Shown: positions 24,532 through 33,103 of the stretch, one piece after another
Layout: each line of letters begins with the position of its first letter
How positions within the stretch are numbered: the first letter of the stretch is position 1
Notes under the pieces: model-generated
Database searches by the model: none
The model's input: the letters and a program-made list of their open reading frames with translations, nothing else
What the model was told of the DNA's origin: nothing
Origin: Deltaproteobacteria bacterium
GTDB lineage: Bacteria > Myxococcota > JACPTQ01
Assembly (NCBI GenBank): GCA_016192705.1
Contig: JACPTQ010000071.1
Coordinates: 1 to 55,416 of the forward strand
Direction of reading: 5' to 3'
DNA: 55,416 bases
Position numbers and translations under genes: made by a program

Positions 24532-24540
24532 GGGGTTGTG

Positions 24541-25329
24541 ATGGGCGCAGGGTTTGAGAATGTTTCGCTTGTGATCGAAGGGACGACGGCGACGGTCACT
24601 GTTGATCGGCCGAAGGTGTTGAACGCGCTGAATCGTGCGACGTTGGTGGAGCTGCTTCGTGTCTTTGATCGATTCAAGTCGGACGAGGCGATTCGCGCGG
24701 TGGTACTGACCGGCGCGGGCGAAAAAGCGTTCGTGGCGGGTGCGGACATTTCCGAAATGTCGGGAATGACGTCGGCCGAGGCGCTTCGTTTCGCCGAAAT
24801 GGGGCACGAGCTCGGCGACGCCATCGAGCGATTGCGCGTGCCGGTTGTGGCTGCGGTTAACGGCTTTGCGCTGGGCGGCGGTTGCGAGCTCGCACTCGCC
24901 TGCGACTTCATCTACGCGAGCGATCGCGCAAAATTCGGTCAGCCCGAAGTCGCGCTCGGGGTCATTCCAGGGTTTGGCGGCACGCAGCGTCTCGCACGGC
25001 GCGTTGGGATCGGGCGCGCACGCGAGATGGTGCTTCTGGGCGCGCCGATCGACGCGACGAAGGCACTCGCGTGGGGCCTCGTCAACGAGGTTGTGCCGGC
25101 CGGCGAGCTCTTGCCTCGGGTGCAGGGGGTCGCGAAGGCGATCGCGTCGAAGGGCCCGCTCGCGGTTGCGGCCGCGAAGCGCATCATGCACGCCGGCGCC
25201 GATGTTCCTCTCGCGGTTGCGCACGAAATGGAGCGCCAGGCGTTCGCCGTTTTGTTTGACAGCAAAGACCAAAAGGAGGGGATGGCGGCGTTCGGTGAGA
25301 AGCGAGCCCCCGCGTGGTGCGCACGCTAA
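24541..25329 (+). CDS. Enoyl-CoA hydratase/isomerase (crotonase)
   Basis: A 262-residue crotonase-fold enzyme. The oxyanion-hole segments are AFVAGADISEM and ALGGGCELALAC, and the region with both catalytic glutamates is present (GGGCELA and GQPEVALGVIPGFGGTQRL), which supports hydratase activity. AGGGG lies five bases before ATG. Enoyl-CoA hydratase followed by 3-hydroxyacyl-CoA dehydrogenase gives two consecutive beta-oxidation steps. No thiolase or acyl-CoA dehydrogenase is in the window. Confidence 0.88.
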   Translation: MGAGFENVSLVIEGTTATVTVDRPKVLNALNRATLVELLRVFDRFKSDEAIRAVVLTGAGEKAFVAGADISEMSGMTSAEALRFAEMGHELGDAIERLRVPVVAAVNGFALGGGCELALACDFIYASDRAKFGQPEVALGVIPGFGGTQRLARRVGIGRAREMVLLGAPIDATKALAWGLVNEVVPAGELLPRVQGVAKAIASKGPLAVAAAKRIMHAGADVPLAVAHEMERQAFAVLFDSKDQKEGMAAFGEKRAPAWCAR

Positions 25330-25733
25330 GACGAGATTGGTGCCGTGAGGGTATCTCTTAGGATCTGTCTCAAGAGCTGAATCAGTCCGTTCGCTGGCCA
25401 GGGTTTTGCGATAAACGCGTCGATGTCGCCAGACTTGATGTGATTCTCGGCCTCCTCCCGAGTCAACGATCCCGAGATAAGGATCCGTCGCGACGTGGGG
25501 AGGCGCTCCTTCGCGACACGCAGGAGTGAGAGGCCGCTCGGCTCGTGACCGAGATCAAGGTCAGAAACGATCGCGCGCCATGTTGTCGAGGCTGACATCA
25601 AGTTGATCGCTTCAATGTACGTTTGGACAAGGATCACGGGGAACTCTCGGCCGATCTCGCGTGCAATCGCCGAAAGGACGAGCTGTTCGTCGTCGACCAC
25701 AAGAATGGTGTCTTTTATCTGCACGCGCCACAT
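25326..25733 (-). CDS. Stand-alone response-regulator receiver protein
   Basis: A 135-residue CheY-like single receiver domain: ILVVDDEQLVL (acidic pocket), phospho-acceptor Asp58 in IVSDLDLG, LISGS, and conserved Lys110 in AKPW. There is no output domain. The frame is open to 25877. ATG 25733 or GTG 25724 (better Shine-Dalgarno spacing) are the plausible starts. Its 3' end overlaps the crotonase stop by 4 bases on the other strand. No kinase lies next to it, so the partner is unknown. Confidence 0.8.
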   Translation of the reverse strand: MWRVQIKDTILVVDDEQLVLSAIAREIGREFPVILVQTYIEAINLMSASTTWRAIVSDLDLGHEPSGLSLLRVAKERLPTSRRILISGSLTREEAENHIKSGDIDAFIAKPWPANGLIQLLRQILRDTLTAPISS

Positions 25734-26031
25734 CCCTGCGTCAGACCACCCCAAAGCGACACACGCTGCTCCTACCACGGGCGCAGCAAATAGTACAGCC
25801 GACACAAGACTTATCTGCCCGGTCTCAGACGATGCACCCGACACGATTCGTGACGCGCATGGCGCCGGAGGGGGCAAATCGTGACTGCAGAAAATTCAGC
25901 GGGCCCGAGAATTCAAGGAGAAAAGTTCGCCGTCCGCCGGAACATATCATGCACATTCTAAATCGGGGGGTGCGTACCTTTTCGATGTGGGGGCTTATCG
26001 GCGATTGTGGCCGAGGGTGGAGGTCGCGCGT

Positions 26032-26442
26032 ATGAAGTCCCTTTTGGCGAGGCGTTTCGGCGTCCACGTTCGTGCGTTGCGAAAGCAGGCGGCGCTAACG
26101 CAGTCGGTTTTAGCAGAGCGGAGCGGCCTTTCGGTCGACTCGGTCCGTCGCATCGAGCGCGGTTTTTTTTCGCCGTCTCTCGATTCAATTGCGAAGCTGT
26201 GTGCTGGGCTCGACATTTCGCTCCCGAGCTTTTTCGAAGCGTTCGATCGACCCGAGTCGGGGTTGCCGGGGCAAATCGCGGGCTTTCTGCGTGGGCGCTC
26301 AGCCGCCGAGCTCGCGGTTGTTTGGCGGGTCCTCCGCGCGATGCTCAGCCCTCGCGACCTGCAGCGCCAATCGTCGTCGCGTGGGAAGCGGCCGCCCCGG
26401 GCGTCGACGACGAATGGCACTTGGCAAATGGGTGCCGAGTGA
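26032..26442 (+). CDS. XRE-family transcriptional regulator
   Basis: A 136-residue protein with an N-terminal helix-turn-helix of the Cro/CI (XRE) type at about residues 8-65: RKQAALTQSVLAERSGLSVD, then RRIERGFFSPSLDSIAKLC. The C-terminal half is a short helical part and a basic tail. GGAGG lies eight bases before ATG 26032; the in-frame start at 25987 has none. It is divergent from the receiver gene across about 300 bases in which I see no clear promoter or gene. Target unknown. Confidence 0.85.
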   Translation: MKSLLARRFGVHVRALRKQAALTQSVLAERSGLSVDSVRRIERGFFSPSLDSIAKLCAGLDISLPSFFEAFDRPESGLPGQIAGFLRGRSAAELAVVWRVLRAMLSPRDLQRQSSSRGKRPPRASTTNGTWQMGAE

Positions 26443-26466
26443 CGGGTCTTTAAGGAGATCGTCATC

Positions 26467-26718
26467 GTGAGACGGCGGCATATTCATCGAGCGAACGCGC
26501 GGGCTCTCGCCCATTTGAGTGATGTGCTCGAAAAAACGGCGCAGAAAATGGCGCACAAAGAGCGGATGTTGTTAGAGGCGCGCGAGGAATCGGCGAAGCA
26601 ACTCAAGAGCGGCAAGGCCGAGGGCGATAAAGAGCACGAGCGAGCCATGTTCTCGCGCGACAGCCCACGCGCGTCGCCGCCACGCGATCGCGGACGCGAC
26701 GGATCGAGCGACACCTGA
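26467..26718 (+). CDS. Possible small basic/coiled protein
   Basis: An 83-codon frame from GTG with a good AAGGAG nine bases upstream, 24 bases after the XRE gene. Residues 15-60 could form an amphipathic helix (LSDVLEKTAQKMAHKERMLL). The last 50 codons lie opposite the more convincing RING-like gene on the minus strand. It may be a short real gene whose 3' end overlaps, or a by-product. No family recognised. Confidence 0.3.
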   Translation: MRRRHIHRANARALAHLSDVLEKTAQKMAHKERMLLEAREESAKQLKSGKAEGDKEHERAMFSRDSPRASPPRDRGRDGSSDT

Positions 26719-26859
26719 CCCGCAGGCGCAACGTCCGAGAGTTCGAAAGCACCGCTCGTGACTCTGTGCGCCGCAACCCGCGCATGTGACGATTGCGTCG
26801 CCGCCCGTGAGCGGTTGGGAACAGGCAGGGCACGGTGCGAACGGGCTTAAGGGATCCAT
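26572..26859 (-). CDS. Small RING/zinc-ribbon-like membrane protein
   Basis: A 95-residue protein. Residues 8-45 carry a treble-clef array: CPAC, then CAGCGAQSHERC, then GRCACG. The Cys-x2-Cys, Cys-x2-Cys, His-x2-Cys pattern is like prokaryotic RING-finger-like domains. Residues about 72-92 form one membrane helix (LVLFIALGLAALELL). Prokaryotic RING-like domains of this sort are known in ubiquitin-like or membrane-associated systems, but no E1, E2 or ubiquitin-like gene is nearby. The Shine-Dalgarno sequence is weak. Confidence 0.6.
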   Translation of the reverse strand: MDPLSPFAPCPACSQPLTGGDAIVTCAGCGAQSHERCFRTLGRCACGSGVARSVASAIAWRRRAWAVAREHGSLVLFIALGLAALELLRRFLARL

Positions 26860-26896
26860 TTTTGGCAACCGGGTATCGTCTGAAATCCCTTAAAAA

Positions 26897-26945
26897 TCAA
26901 GGGGTTTGTGATTTCCCTTGACTCACGTTGTGACCCAATTAAGAT
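26897..26945 (+). promoter_or_regulatory. deoC promoter with inverted-repeat operator candidate
   Basis: TTGACT (26918-26923) and TAAGAT (26940-26945) are 16 bases apart, about 47 bases before the deoC start. TCAAGGG (26897-26903) and CCCTTGA (26915-26921) form an inverted repeat overlapping the -35. A third related arm CCCTT lies at 26887. This is a natural site for a repressor that senses nucleosides or deoxyribose phosphates; no such regulator is adjacent except possibly the XRE gene. Confidence 0.6.
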
Positions 26946-26991
26946 CGCCGCGATTTCGGGCCTTTAGAAGAAATTTTAGGCGGAGTCAAGC

Positions 26992-27891
26992 GTGTCGGAA
27001 CTCGAACAGCTCATCGATCAGATCACGGCGGCGGTGAAGGCACGGCTGGGAAGAGAAGAGAACGGACGATCGGGCGCGGTTGCGGAGGCGGTTGCGGGCA
27101 GCGGGCAGCGGGGAGAATGCGGGGGGTGCGGGATGTGCCCGAACCAGGATCGAAGGGAGGCGGATACGTTTGCGGTGCTCGGCGCGGCACGGCTCGGGAC
27201 GCCGCTTTTGCCGGCGAAGCCGTGCGAAGGGCTTCACTGTCTCATCGACCACACGCTTCTTAAGGCCGACGCGACGCGCGACGAGGTGAAGAAGCTCTGC
27301 GACGAAGCGCGAAAACACGAGTTTGCTTCGGTCTGTGTCAACTCGGGGAATGCACGGTATGCGGCGACGCTCCTTGCGGGGACGAACGTCATTGTGTGCG
27401 CAGTCGTTGGGTTTCCGCTCGGCGCGGCGACGGGAGCCGCGAAGGCGTTTGAGGCGAAAGAGGCGATTCGGGCGGGGGCGCGCGAAATCGACATGGTGAT
27501 GAACGTCGGCGCGATGAAGTCGGGCGACCACGCGACCGTGCTCGACGACATTTGCAAGGTTGTGCAAGCGTCGCGGCCGTACGCGGTGAAAGTGATTCTT
27601 GAGACCGGGCTCCTTGACCACGACGAGAAGGTCGCGGGGTGCGTGCTCGCTAAGGTTGGCGGCGCGGCGTTCGTCAAGACGTCGACGGGGTTTAACAACA
27701 CGACGGGCGCGACGGTCGAGGACGTTGAACTCATGCGGCGCTTGGTCGGGAGCGAGATGGGCGTTAAGGCGTCTGGCGGAATTCGCACGAAAGAGGACGC
27801 GGAGAAGATGGTGCGTGCGGGGGCGAATCGGCTGGGTGCGTCGGCGAGCGTCGCGATCGTGACGGGGAAAAAAGGATCGAGCGCATATTGA
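26992..27891 (+). CDS. deoC: Deoxyribose-phosphate aldolase with N-terminal Cys-rich extension
   Basis: Cleaves 2-deoxyribose-5-phosphate to acetaldehyde and glyceraldehyde-3-phosphate in the cytoplasm. The TIM-barrel core starts near residue 80 (LIDHTLLK). EIDMVMNVG carries the catalytic Asp, AFVKTSTGF the Schiff-base Lys, and VKASGGIRT the second Lys. At 299 residues it is longer than the usual 220-260. The extra N-terminus holds a hexamer-repeat stretch and [11 protein letters not shown], a possible metal-binding or redox cysteine cluster. GTG start with GGCGGAG upstream. First gene of the salvage operon; its stop overlaps the deoB TTG. Confidence 0.93.
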   Translation: MSELEQLIDQITAAVKARLGREENGRSGAVAEAVAGSGQRGECGGCGMCPNQDRREADTFAVLGAARLGTPLLPAKPCEGLHCLIDHTLLKADATRDEVKKLCDEARKHEFASVCVNSGNARYAATLLAGTNVIVCAVVGFPLGAATGAAKAFEAKEAIRAGAREIDMVMNVGAMKSGDHATVLDDICKVVQASRPYAVKVILETGLLDHDEKVAGCVLAKVGGAAFVKTSTGFNNTTGATVEDVELMRRLVGSEMGVKASGGIRTKEDAEKMVRAGANRLGASASVAIVTGKKGSSAY

Positions 27892-29078
27892 TAGCGATTG
27901 AGCGCGTGACCATTCTCGTGATGGACGGGTTTGGTGTGGGCGAAACCCGCGATGCAGCGGCGTATGGCGACGTCGGGAGCGACACGTTTGGCAACATCGC
28001 GCGGCGCATGGGCGGGCTCGCGCTGCCGAATTTGGCGCGGCTTGGCCTCGGGAATGCGCACGCGGTCGAAGGTGTTGGAGCGGTCCTTGCGCCGGTCGCG
28101 TCGTACGGGAAGATGGCGGAAGCGTCGGCCGGAAAAGATACGGTGACGGGGCATTGGGAGATGGCGGGGCTCGTCGTGACGAAGGCGTTCGCGACTTTTC
28201 CGGGCGGGTTTCCGGCGGAGCTTGTGGCGGCGTTTGAGAAGGCGATCGGGCGGCGCGTGCTTGGGAATAAGGTCGCGTCGGGCACGGTCATTATCGACGA
28301 GCTGGGCGACGAGCATGTGCGGACGGGCGCGCCCATCCTCTATACGAGCGCGGACAGCGTGTTTCAGATCGCGGCGCACGAAGAGGTGATTCCAGTTGCC
28401 GAGCTTTACCGAATGTGCGAAGCGGCGCGGCGGCTTTGCGATCCGTATCAGATTGCGCGGATCATCGCGCGTCCGTTCGTCGGGAAGCCGGGACGTCAAG
28501 GCGACGCGTGGAAGCGGACGTACAACCGCAAGGATTTTGCGATGCCGCCGCACGGCGAGACGGTGCTGACGCTCGCACGGGACGCTGGGTTGCCGGTTGT
28601 GGGGATCGGAAAGATCGAGAATATTTTTGCGGGGCGCGGAATCGGCGAGTCGATTCACACCGAAGGAAACATCGATGGGATCAAACAGACCGTCGACGTA
28701 CTGAAACGCGGCGAGCGCGGGATTGTGTTCACGAACCTCGTTGACTTCGACATGTTGTATGGGCACCGAAACGACACGCCCGGTTATGCGCGTGCGCTCA
28801 AGGAGTTTGATGAGCGATTGCCGGAAATCGTTGCAGCGCTTGGCCCGCGTGACATGCTCCTTATTACGGGCGATCACGGATGCGATCCGACCGATGTCTC
28901 GACGGATCACACGCGCGAGCATGTGCCACTCCTCTGCTATGCGCCGGGGCTCAAGGCGGGCATCAACCTCGGAACGCGGGCGTCGATGACCGACATGGCG
29001 GCGACGATCGCCGAAGCGCTTGGGCTGAAAGCCGCGGCCGGCACAAGCTTTTTCAAAGAGTTGGAATGCGCGCGGTAG
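27888..29078 (+). CDS. deoB: Phosphopentomutase
   Basis: Interconverts ribose- or deoxyribose-1-phosphate and the 5-phosphates, linking the phosphorylases to DeoC. The 396-residue protein is of the alkaline-phosphatase superfamily: metal-binding Asp13 in VMDGFGVGE, phospho-accepting Thr85 in [14 protein letters not shown], and the second metal site in [12 protein letters not shown] start overlaps the deoC stop (TTGA); the end overlaps the next gene by 13 bases. Cytoplasmic, Mn-dependent family. Confidence 0.94.
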   Translation: MIAIERVTILVMDGFGVGETRDAAAYGDVGSDTFGNIARRMGGLALPNLARLGLGNAHAVEGVGAVLAPVASYGKMAEASAGKDTVTGHWEMAGLVVTKAFATFPGGFPAELVAAFEKAIGRRVLGNKVASGTVIIDELGDEHVRTGAPILYTSADSVFQIAAHEEVIPVAELYRMCEAARRLCDPYQIARIIARPFVGKPGRQGDAWKRTYNRKDFAMPPHGETVLTLARDAGLPVVGIGKIENIFAGRGIGESIHTEGNIDGIKQTVDVLKRGERGIVFTNLVDFDMLYGHRNDTPGYARALKEFDERLPEIVAALGPRDMLLITGDHGCDPTDVSTDHTREHVPLLCYAPGLKAGINLGTRASMTDMAATIAEALGLKAAAGTSFFKELECAR

Positions 29079-30370
29079 ACGTCATACGGAAAAAGAGGGA
29101 CGGCGGCGCGCTCGAGCCGAACGAAATCGCATGGCTCGTCGATGCCTACACACGCGGCGAGGTGGCCGACTATCAGATGTCGGCGTTTGCGATGGCCGTG
29201 GTGTGGCGCGGCATGTCGATGGACGAGACGGTCGCGCTGACGCGCGCGATGCTCGCATCGGGACGGGTGCTCGATTTCGCGCATGTGCCGGGCGTGAAGG
29301 TCGACAAGCATTCGACGGGCGGCGTTGGCGACAAGATTTCGCTGCCGCTTGTTGGCGCGGTTGCGGCGTGCGGCGTCAAGGTGCCGATGATGTCGGGGCG
29401 CGGGCTCGGACACACGGGTGGCACGCTCGACAAGCTCGAGTCGATTCCAGGGTTTCGCGTCGACTTGTCGCTCGAAGAATTTGAGCGCGTGTTGACGGAC
29501 GTCGGGTGCGCGATGATTGGGCAGACGGCCGACATCTGCCCAGCCGACAAGAAGCTCTATGCGCTTCGCGATGTTACGGCGACGGTCGAGAGTATCCCGC
29601 TCATTGCGGCGTCGATTATGTCAAAGAAGATGGCCGAGGGGATCGACGCGCTTGTGCTCGACGTGAAAGTCGGGCGCGGTGCTTTCATGAAGACGCGGGA
29701 CGACGCGGAGAAGCTCGCGCGAACGATGGTTGCGATTGGGCGCGGTTTTGGGAAGAAAGTCGTCGCCTATTTGACCGATATGAGCGAACCGATTGGGAGC
29801 GCTGTCGGGAATGCGCTTGAGGCGAAGGAGTCGATTCAAGCGTTTGCGGGGGCGAAGTTTACGCGTTCGGATTTGCGCGAGTTGGTTGTGGTGCTGGGCG
29901 GCGAGATGCTGCGGCTCGCGGGGGCCGGCGGGCCGGATGACATCGCGCGCGTCCTCGATAATGGCGAAGCGCGGAAGAAGTTTAGGCAACTGGTCGTTGC
30001 GCAGGGCGGTGACGGGACGGCGGTCGATGGGGCGCCGGTGTTTGCGAAGGCGGCGCGGATGGTGCGCGTGAACGCCGAGGCGGATGGCAAGGTCAAGGCG
30101 GTCGATGCGGAGGCGATTGGGCGGGCGGCGATGCTTCTGGGGGCGGGACGCCGCATGACGACGGACAAAATAGACCCAACGGTCGGAATTACCGGTGTGC
30201 CGCTTGTGGGGACGGTGGTGCGGCCGGGGCGCGCAATTGCGCTGTTGCACGTCAACGACGAGTCGAATCTTGCTGAGGCGGAGGGGATGGTGAAGGGCGC
30301 GATTGAAATCGCCGCCGACCCGTCGATCGCATTCGCGACGACACGAATCTTGGGGAGGATCGAGGGGTGA
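29066..30370 (+). CDS. deoA: Pyrimidine-nucleoside phosphorylase / thymidine phosphorylase
   Basis: Phosphorolysis of thymidine and uridine to free base and (deoxy)ribose-1-phosphate. The 434-residue protein has the family signature SGRGLGHTGGTLDKLESIPG (about 111-130), VDKHSTGGVGDK (about 76-87) binding phosphate, and the C-terminal alpha/beta domain. The length suits both DeoA and Pdp; I cannot separate them by eye. ATG 29066 was chosen because it starts the conserved domain and overlaps deoB slightly; the upstream open frame is a shadow of deoB. Confidence 0.93.
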   Translation: MRAVDVIRKKRDGGALEPNEIAWLVDAYTRGEVADYQMSAFAMAVVWRGMSMDETVALTRAMLASGRVLDFAHVPGVKVDKHSTGGVGDKISLPLVGAVAACGVKVPMMSGRGLGHTGGTLDKLESIPGFRVDLSLEEFERVLTDVGCAMIGQTADICPADKKLYALRDVTATVESIPLIAASIMSKKMAEGIDALVLDVKVGRGAFMKTRDDAEKLARTMVAIGRGFGKKVVAYLTDMSEPIGSAVGNALEAKESIQAFAGAKFTRSDLRELVVVLGGEMLRLAGAGGPDDIARVLDNGEARKKFRQLVVAQGGDGTAVDGAPVFAKAARMVRVNAEADGKVKAVDAEAIGRAAMLLGAGRRMTTDKIDPTVGITGVPLVGTVVRPGRAIALLHVNDESNLAEAEGMVKGAIEIAADPSIAFATTRILGRIEG

Positions 30371-31839
30371 GGCGGGCGTGGCTGGTCGTGGCGATCGTTG
30401 CAGTCGGGGGATCGGAAGCGGGGGCGGAAGCGGTAGGGGAGGCGGTTGCGGGAGCGGTAGCGGAGGCGGGTGCCAAGGCGGCGCCGAAGCGGGTCGACCT
30501 CAAGAAAGGGAACTTCATTCCGGCGCAGACGACGCTGCTCGACCGCGTGCTTTCGCTCGTCGGAATCCCCTTCATCTTGGGCCTTTGCTGGCTCATGTCG
30601 ACAAATCGCCGCGCCATCTCGTGGCGCATCGTGTTTTGGGGAACAGCGCTTCAAGTCGTGTTCGCGTTCCTCGTGCTTTTACCCGACGTGCGCGGGTTTT
30701 TCTTCGATGCGGTCGACAAGGGCATCAAGAAACTTTTATCGTTCGCTGAGGACGGGGCAAACTTCACGTTCCAGTCGGTTCACCCGCACAAGATCGAGGC
30801 GCTTGATTTTTCGACGCAGGGTTACGTGACGCAGGTGTACGCTGGCAAGATAAGTCCCGCCGCGAAGAGTCTCTTCACGTGGGTCTTGCCGACAATCATT
30901 TTTTTCTCATCGCTGATGGCGCTCCTTTATCACGTCGGCATTATGCAGCGCATCGTCAAGGCTTTCGCGTGGATCATGTTTCGCACCATGAAGACGTCGG
31001 GCGCTGAGACGCTGTCGGCGTCGGCCAACATCTTTCTCGGGCAGACCGAAGCACCGCTTCTCATTCGGCCGTTCGTTGGCAAGATGACCGACAGTGAGCT
31101 GCACTGCGTGATGGTGGGCGGCTTTGCGACGGTTGCGGGCGGCGTCATGGGCGTGTATGTCGGCGCGCTGCAATCGATTGACGGAATTGCGGGGCACATC
31201 ATGACGGCGTCGATTATGAGCGCGCCGGCGGCGATTGTTTGCGCGAAGATCATGGTTCCCGAGACGGGGACGCCGGCAACGTCCGGTGCGCTGCCGTTTA
31301 GCGTCGAAAAAGTCGATCGCAACGCGGTCGAGGCGGTGTCGCGCGGTGCGAGTGACGGGATGGCGCTCCTCCTAAATGTCGCGGCGATGCTCATCGCGTT
31401 CGTCGCGCTCGTGGCGCTTGCGAATTACCTTATTTCCGCGGTGGGCGGCGTTTTTGGTGCTGAGGTGTCGCTGCAAAAGTTGCTTGGATGGCTCTTTACG
31501 CCGCTTGCGTTTTTGATGGGTGTGCCGTGGGATGAGGCCGGGGCGGTTGGGCAGCTCCTCGGCGAAAAGATGATTTTGACCGAGCTCATCGCGTACTTTC
31601 ATTTGGGCGAGATGGTGAATCAGGCGACGCCGGTCTTGTCGTATCGGTCGTCGGTCATTGCGAGCTACGCGCTTTGCGGATTCGCGAACCTCGCGTCGAT
31701 CGGAATTCAAATCGGTGGCATCGGCGGGATTGCGCCCGAGCGCCGCGGCGATCTGGCAAAACTCGGTTTTCGCGCGATGATTTCGGGGAGCCTCGCGTGC
31801 AACATGACGGGGACGATCGCGGGGGCGTTTGTTCGATGA
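30367..31839 (+). CDS. nupC: Concentrative nucleoside transporter (NupC/CNT family)
   Basis: An inner-membrane Na+ or H+ nucleoside symporter of 490 residues. Hydrophobic helices occur throughout from about residue 60. The CNT signature SANIFLGQTEAPLLIRPF lies in the nucleoside-binding core, and CGFANLASIGIQIGGIG is in the C-terminal repeat. An N-terminal signal-like helix is followed by an Ala/Glu stretch encoded by a GCGGNN tract, not typical of the family. GTG start overlaps the phosphorylase stop. It brings the substrates for the rest of the operon into the cell. Confidence 0.93.
   Translation: MRRAWLVVAIVAVGGSEAGAEAVGEAVAGAVAEAGAKAAPKRVDLKKGNFIPAQTTLLDRVLSLVGIPFILGLCWLMSTNRRAISWRIVFWGTALQVVFAFLVLLPDVRGFFFDAVDKGIKKLLSFAEDGANFTFQSVHPHKIEALDFSTQGYVTQVYAGKISPAAKSLFTWVLPTIIFFSSLMALLYHVGIMQRIVKAFAWIMFRTMKTSGAETLSASANIFLGQTEAPLLIRPFVGKMTDSELHCVMVGGFATVAGGVMGVYVGALQSIDGIAGHIMTASIMSAPAAIVCAKIMVPETGTPATSGALPFSVEKVDRNAVEAVSRGASDGMALLLNVAAMLIAFVALVALANYLISAVGGVFGAEVSLQKLLGWLFTPLAFLMGVPWDEAGAVGQLLGEKMILTELIAYFHLGEMVNQATPVLSYRSSVIASYALCGFANLASIGIQIGGIGGIAPERRGDLAKLGFRAMISGSLACNMTGTIAGAFVR
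30413..30472 (+). repeat. (GCGGNN)n hexanucleotide tract
   Basis: About ten GCGGNN hexamers near the 5' end of the transporter gene, encoding an Ala-Glu/Val/Gly insert right after the first hydrophobic segment. Confidence 0.75.
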
Positions 31840-32666
31840 TGCCGATTGAGTTCAATGACGTTCAACGGGCCGCGGCGGAAATCCGCGCGAAGCTCGGAAC
31901 TCTCTCTCCACGAGTTGGGCTCGTGCTCGGTTCGGGACTCGGCGGTTTTGCCGCGAAGATAACAGACGCCGTGCGGATTTCGTTCAAAAAGATTCCGCAT
32001 TTCCCCGAGTCGAAGGTCGCGGGACACGCGGGCGAGCTTGTCGCGGGGACCGTCGCCGATGTGCCGGTTGCCCTGCTTGCGGGGCGCGTTCACCTTTATG
32101 AAGGTTGGCCCGTAGTATGCGTGGTGCGGCCAATTCGCACGCTTTGTGCGCTCGGCGTCGAGGCGATCGTCGTGACAAATGCGGCGGGCGGCATCGACCG
32201 CGAATTTGGCGTCGGCGACTTGATGCTCATTGATGACCACCTGAACTTGACGGGGCAAAACGCACTCGTTGGCGACAACGACGAGCGGTTCGGGCCTCGC
32301 TTCGTCGATATGACGGGGGCGTACGACGCGACGCTTCGCTCACGCATGGTCGACGCGGCGCGCGCCACAGGCGTCGATCTCAAGCGGGGCGTCTACGCGG
32401 GACTCCTCGGCCCGACGTACGAGACGCCCGCTGAAGTGCGGATGCTCGCGGCGCTCGGCGCAAGCGCGGTCGGGATGTCGACGGTCAACGAGGTTATCGC
32501 GGCGCGGCATCGGGGTGTTCCTTGCGTCGGGGTATCGCTCATCACGAACCTCGCCGCTGGTTGGAGCGAGGCGCCGCTCAATCACGATGAAGTCCAGACC
32601 GCGGCGAAGCAGGCGGCCGAGCGGTTCGAACGACTTGTCGTTGAGTTCGTGCGGAGGTGCGCGTGA
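31836..32666 (+). CDS. punA: Purine-nucleoside phosphorylase
   Basis: Phosphorolysis of purine (deoxy)nucleosides in the cytoplasm. The 276-residue trimeric-type PNP has the phosphate loop LVLGSGLGGFA near the start, HAGELVAGTV, TNAAGGIDREFGVGDLMLI, GPTYETPAEVRML and GMSTVNEVIAARHRG. ATG 31836 overlaps the transporter stop (ATGA). The upstream open frame is a shadow of the transporter gene. Its stop overlaps the GTG of cdd. Confidence 0.93.
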   Translation: MMPIEFNDVQRAAAEIRAKLGTLSPRVGLVLGSGLGGFAAKITDAVRISFKKIPHFPESKVAGHAGELVAGTVADVPVALLAGRVHLYEGWPVVCVVRPIRTLCALGVEAIVVTNAAGGIDREFGVGDLMLIDDHLNLTGQNALVGDNDERFGPRFVDMTGAYDATLRSRMVDAARATGVDLKRGVYAGLLGPTYETPAEVRMLAALGASAVGMSTVNEVIAARHRGVPCVGVSLITNLAAGWSEAPLNHDEVQTAAKQAAERFERLVVEFVRRCA

Positions 32667-33100
32667 CGCGGGGTGCCGGTCCTTGGCGAGAGTTGGAAGT
32701 CGCGGCGCGGGCTGTGCGCTCGCGGGCGTATGCGCCCTATTCGGGGTATCGCGTCGGGGCGGCGCTTCGCGCATCGTCGGGGCGAATCTTTGCGGCGTGC
32801 AACGTTGAGAACGCGTCGTTCGGGCTCTGTATTTGCGCCGAGCGATCGGCGGTCGCGGCGGCCGTGGCGGCCGGGGAGCACGCGTTTACCCATCTCGTCG
32901 TGATGTCGGACGGCGCGCCGCCCGCGAGCCCGTGCGGAATGTGTCGACAAACGCTCGCGGAATTCTCGACGAGTTTGACGATTCGGATCACGAACGTGTT
33001 GGGCGAAGGCGACGAAGTCTCGCTCAGAGAGTTGCTCCCCTTGGCGTTCGACGGCCAAAAACTCAAGCGAACCAATTCAGCAAGAAAACGGAGGACCTAA
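32663..33100 (+). CDS. cdd: Cytidine deaminase
   Basis: Converts (deoxy)cytidine to (deoxy)uridine. The 145-residue zinc enzyme has NVENASFGLCICAERSA (first zinc Cys and the catalytic Glu) and SPCGMCRQ (other two Cys), the homotetrameric form. GTG 32663 has GGAGG five bases upstream and overlaps the punA stop. It supplies uridine for the phosphorylase. The last ten residues are basic. Confidence 0.93.
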   Translation: MTRGAGPWRELEVAARAVRSRAYAPYSGYRVGAALRASSGRIFAACNVENASFGLCICAERSAVAAAVAAGEHAFTHLVVMSDGAPPASPCGMCRQTLAEFSTSLTIRITNVLGEGDEVSLRELLPLAFDGQKLKRTNSARKRRT

Positions 33101-33103
33101 CGA

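Noticed and set aside
27234-28922. 562-codon minus-strand frame
   Set aside because: Antisense shadow of deoC and deoB, which have full catalytic motifs.
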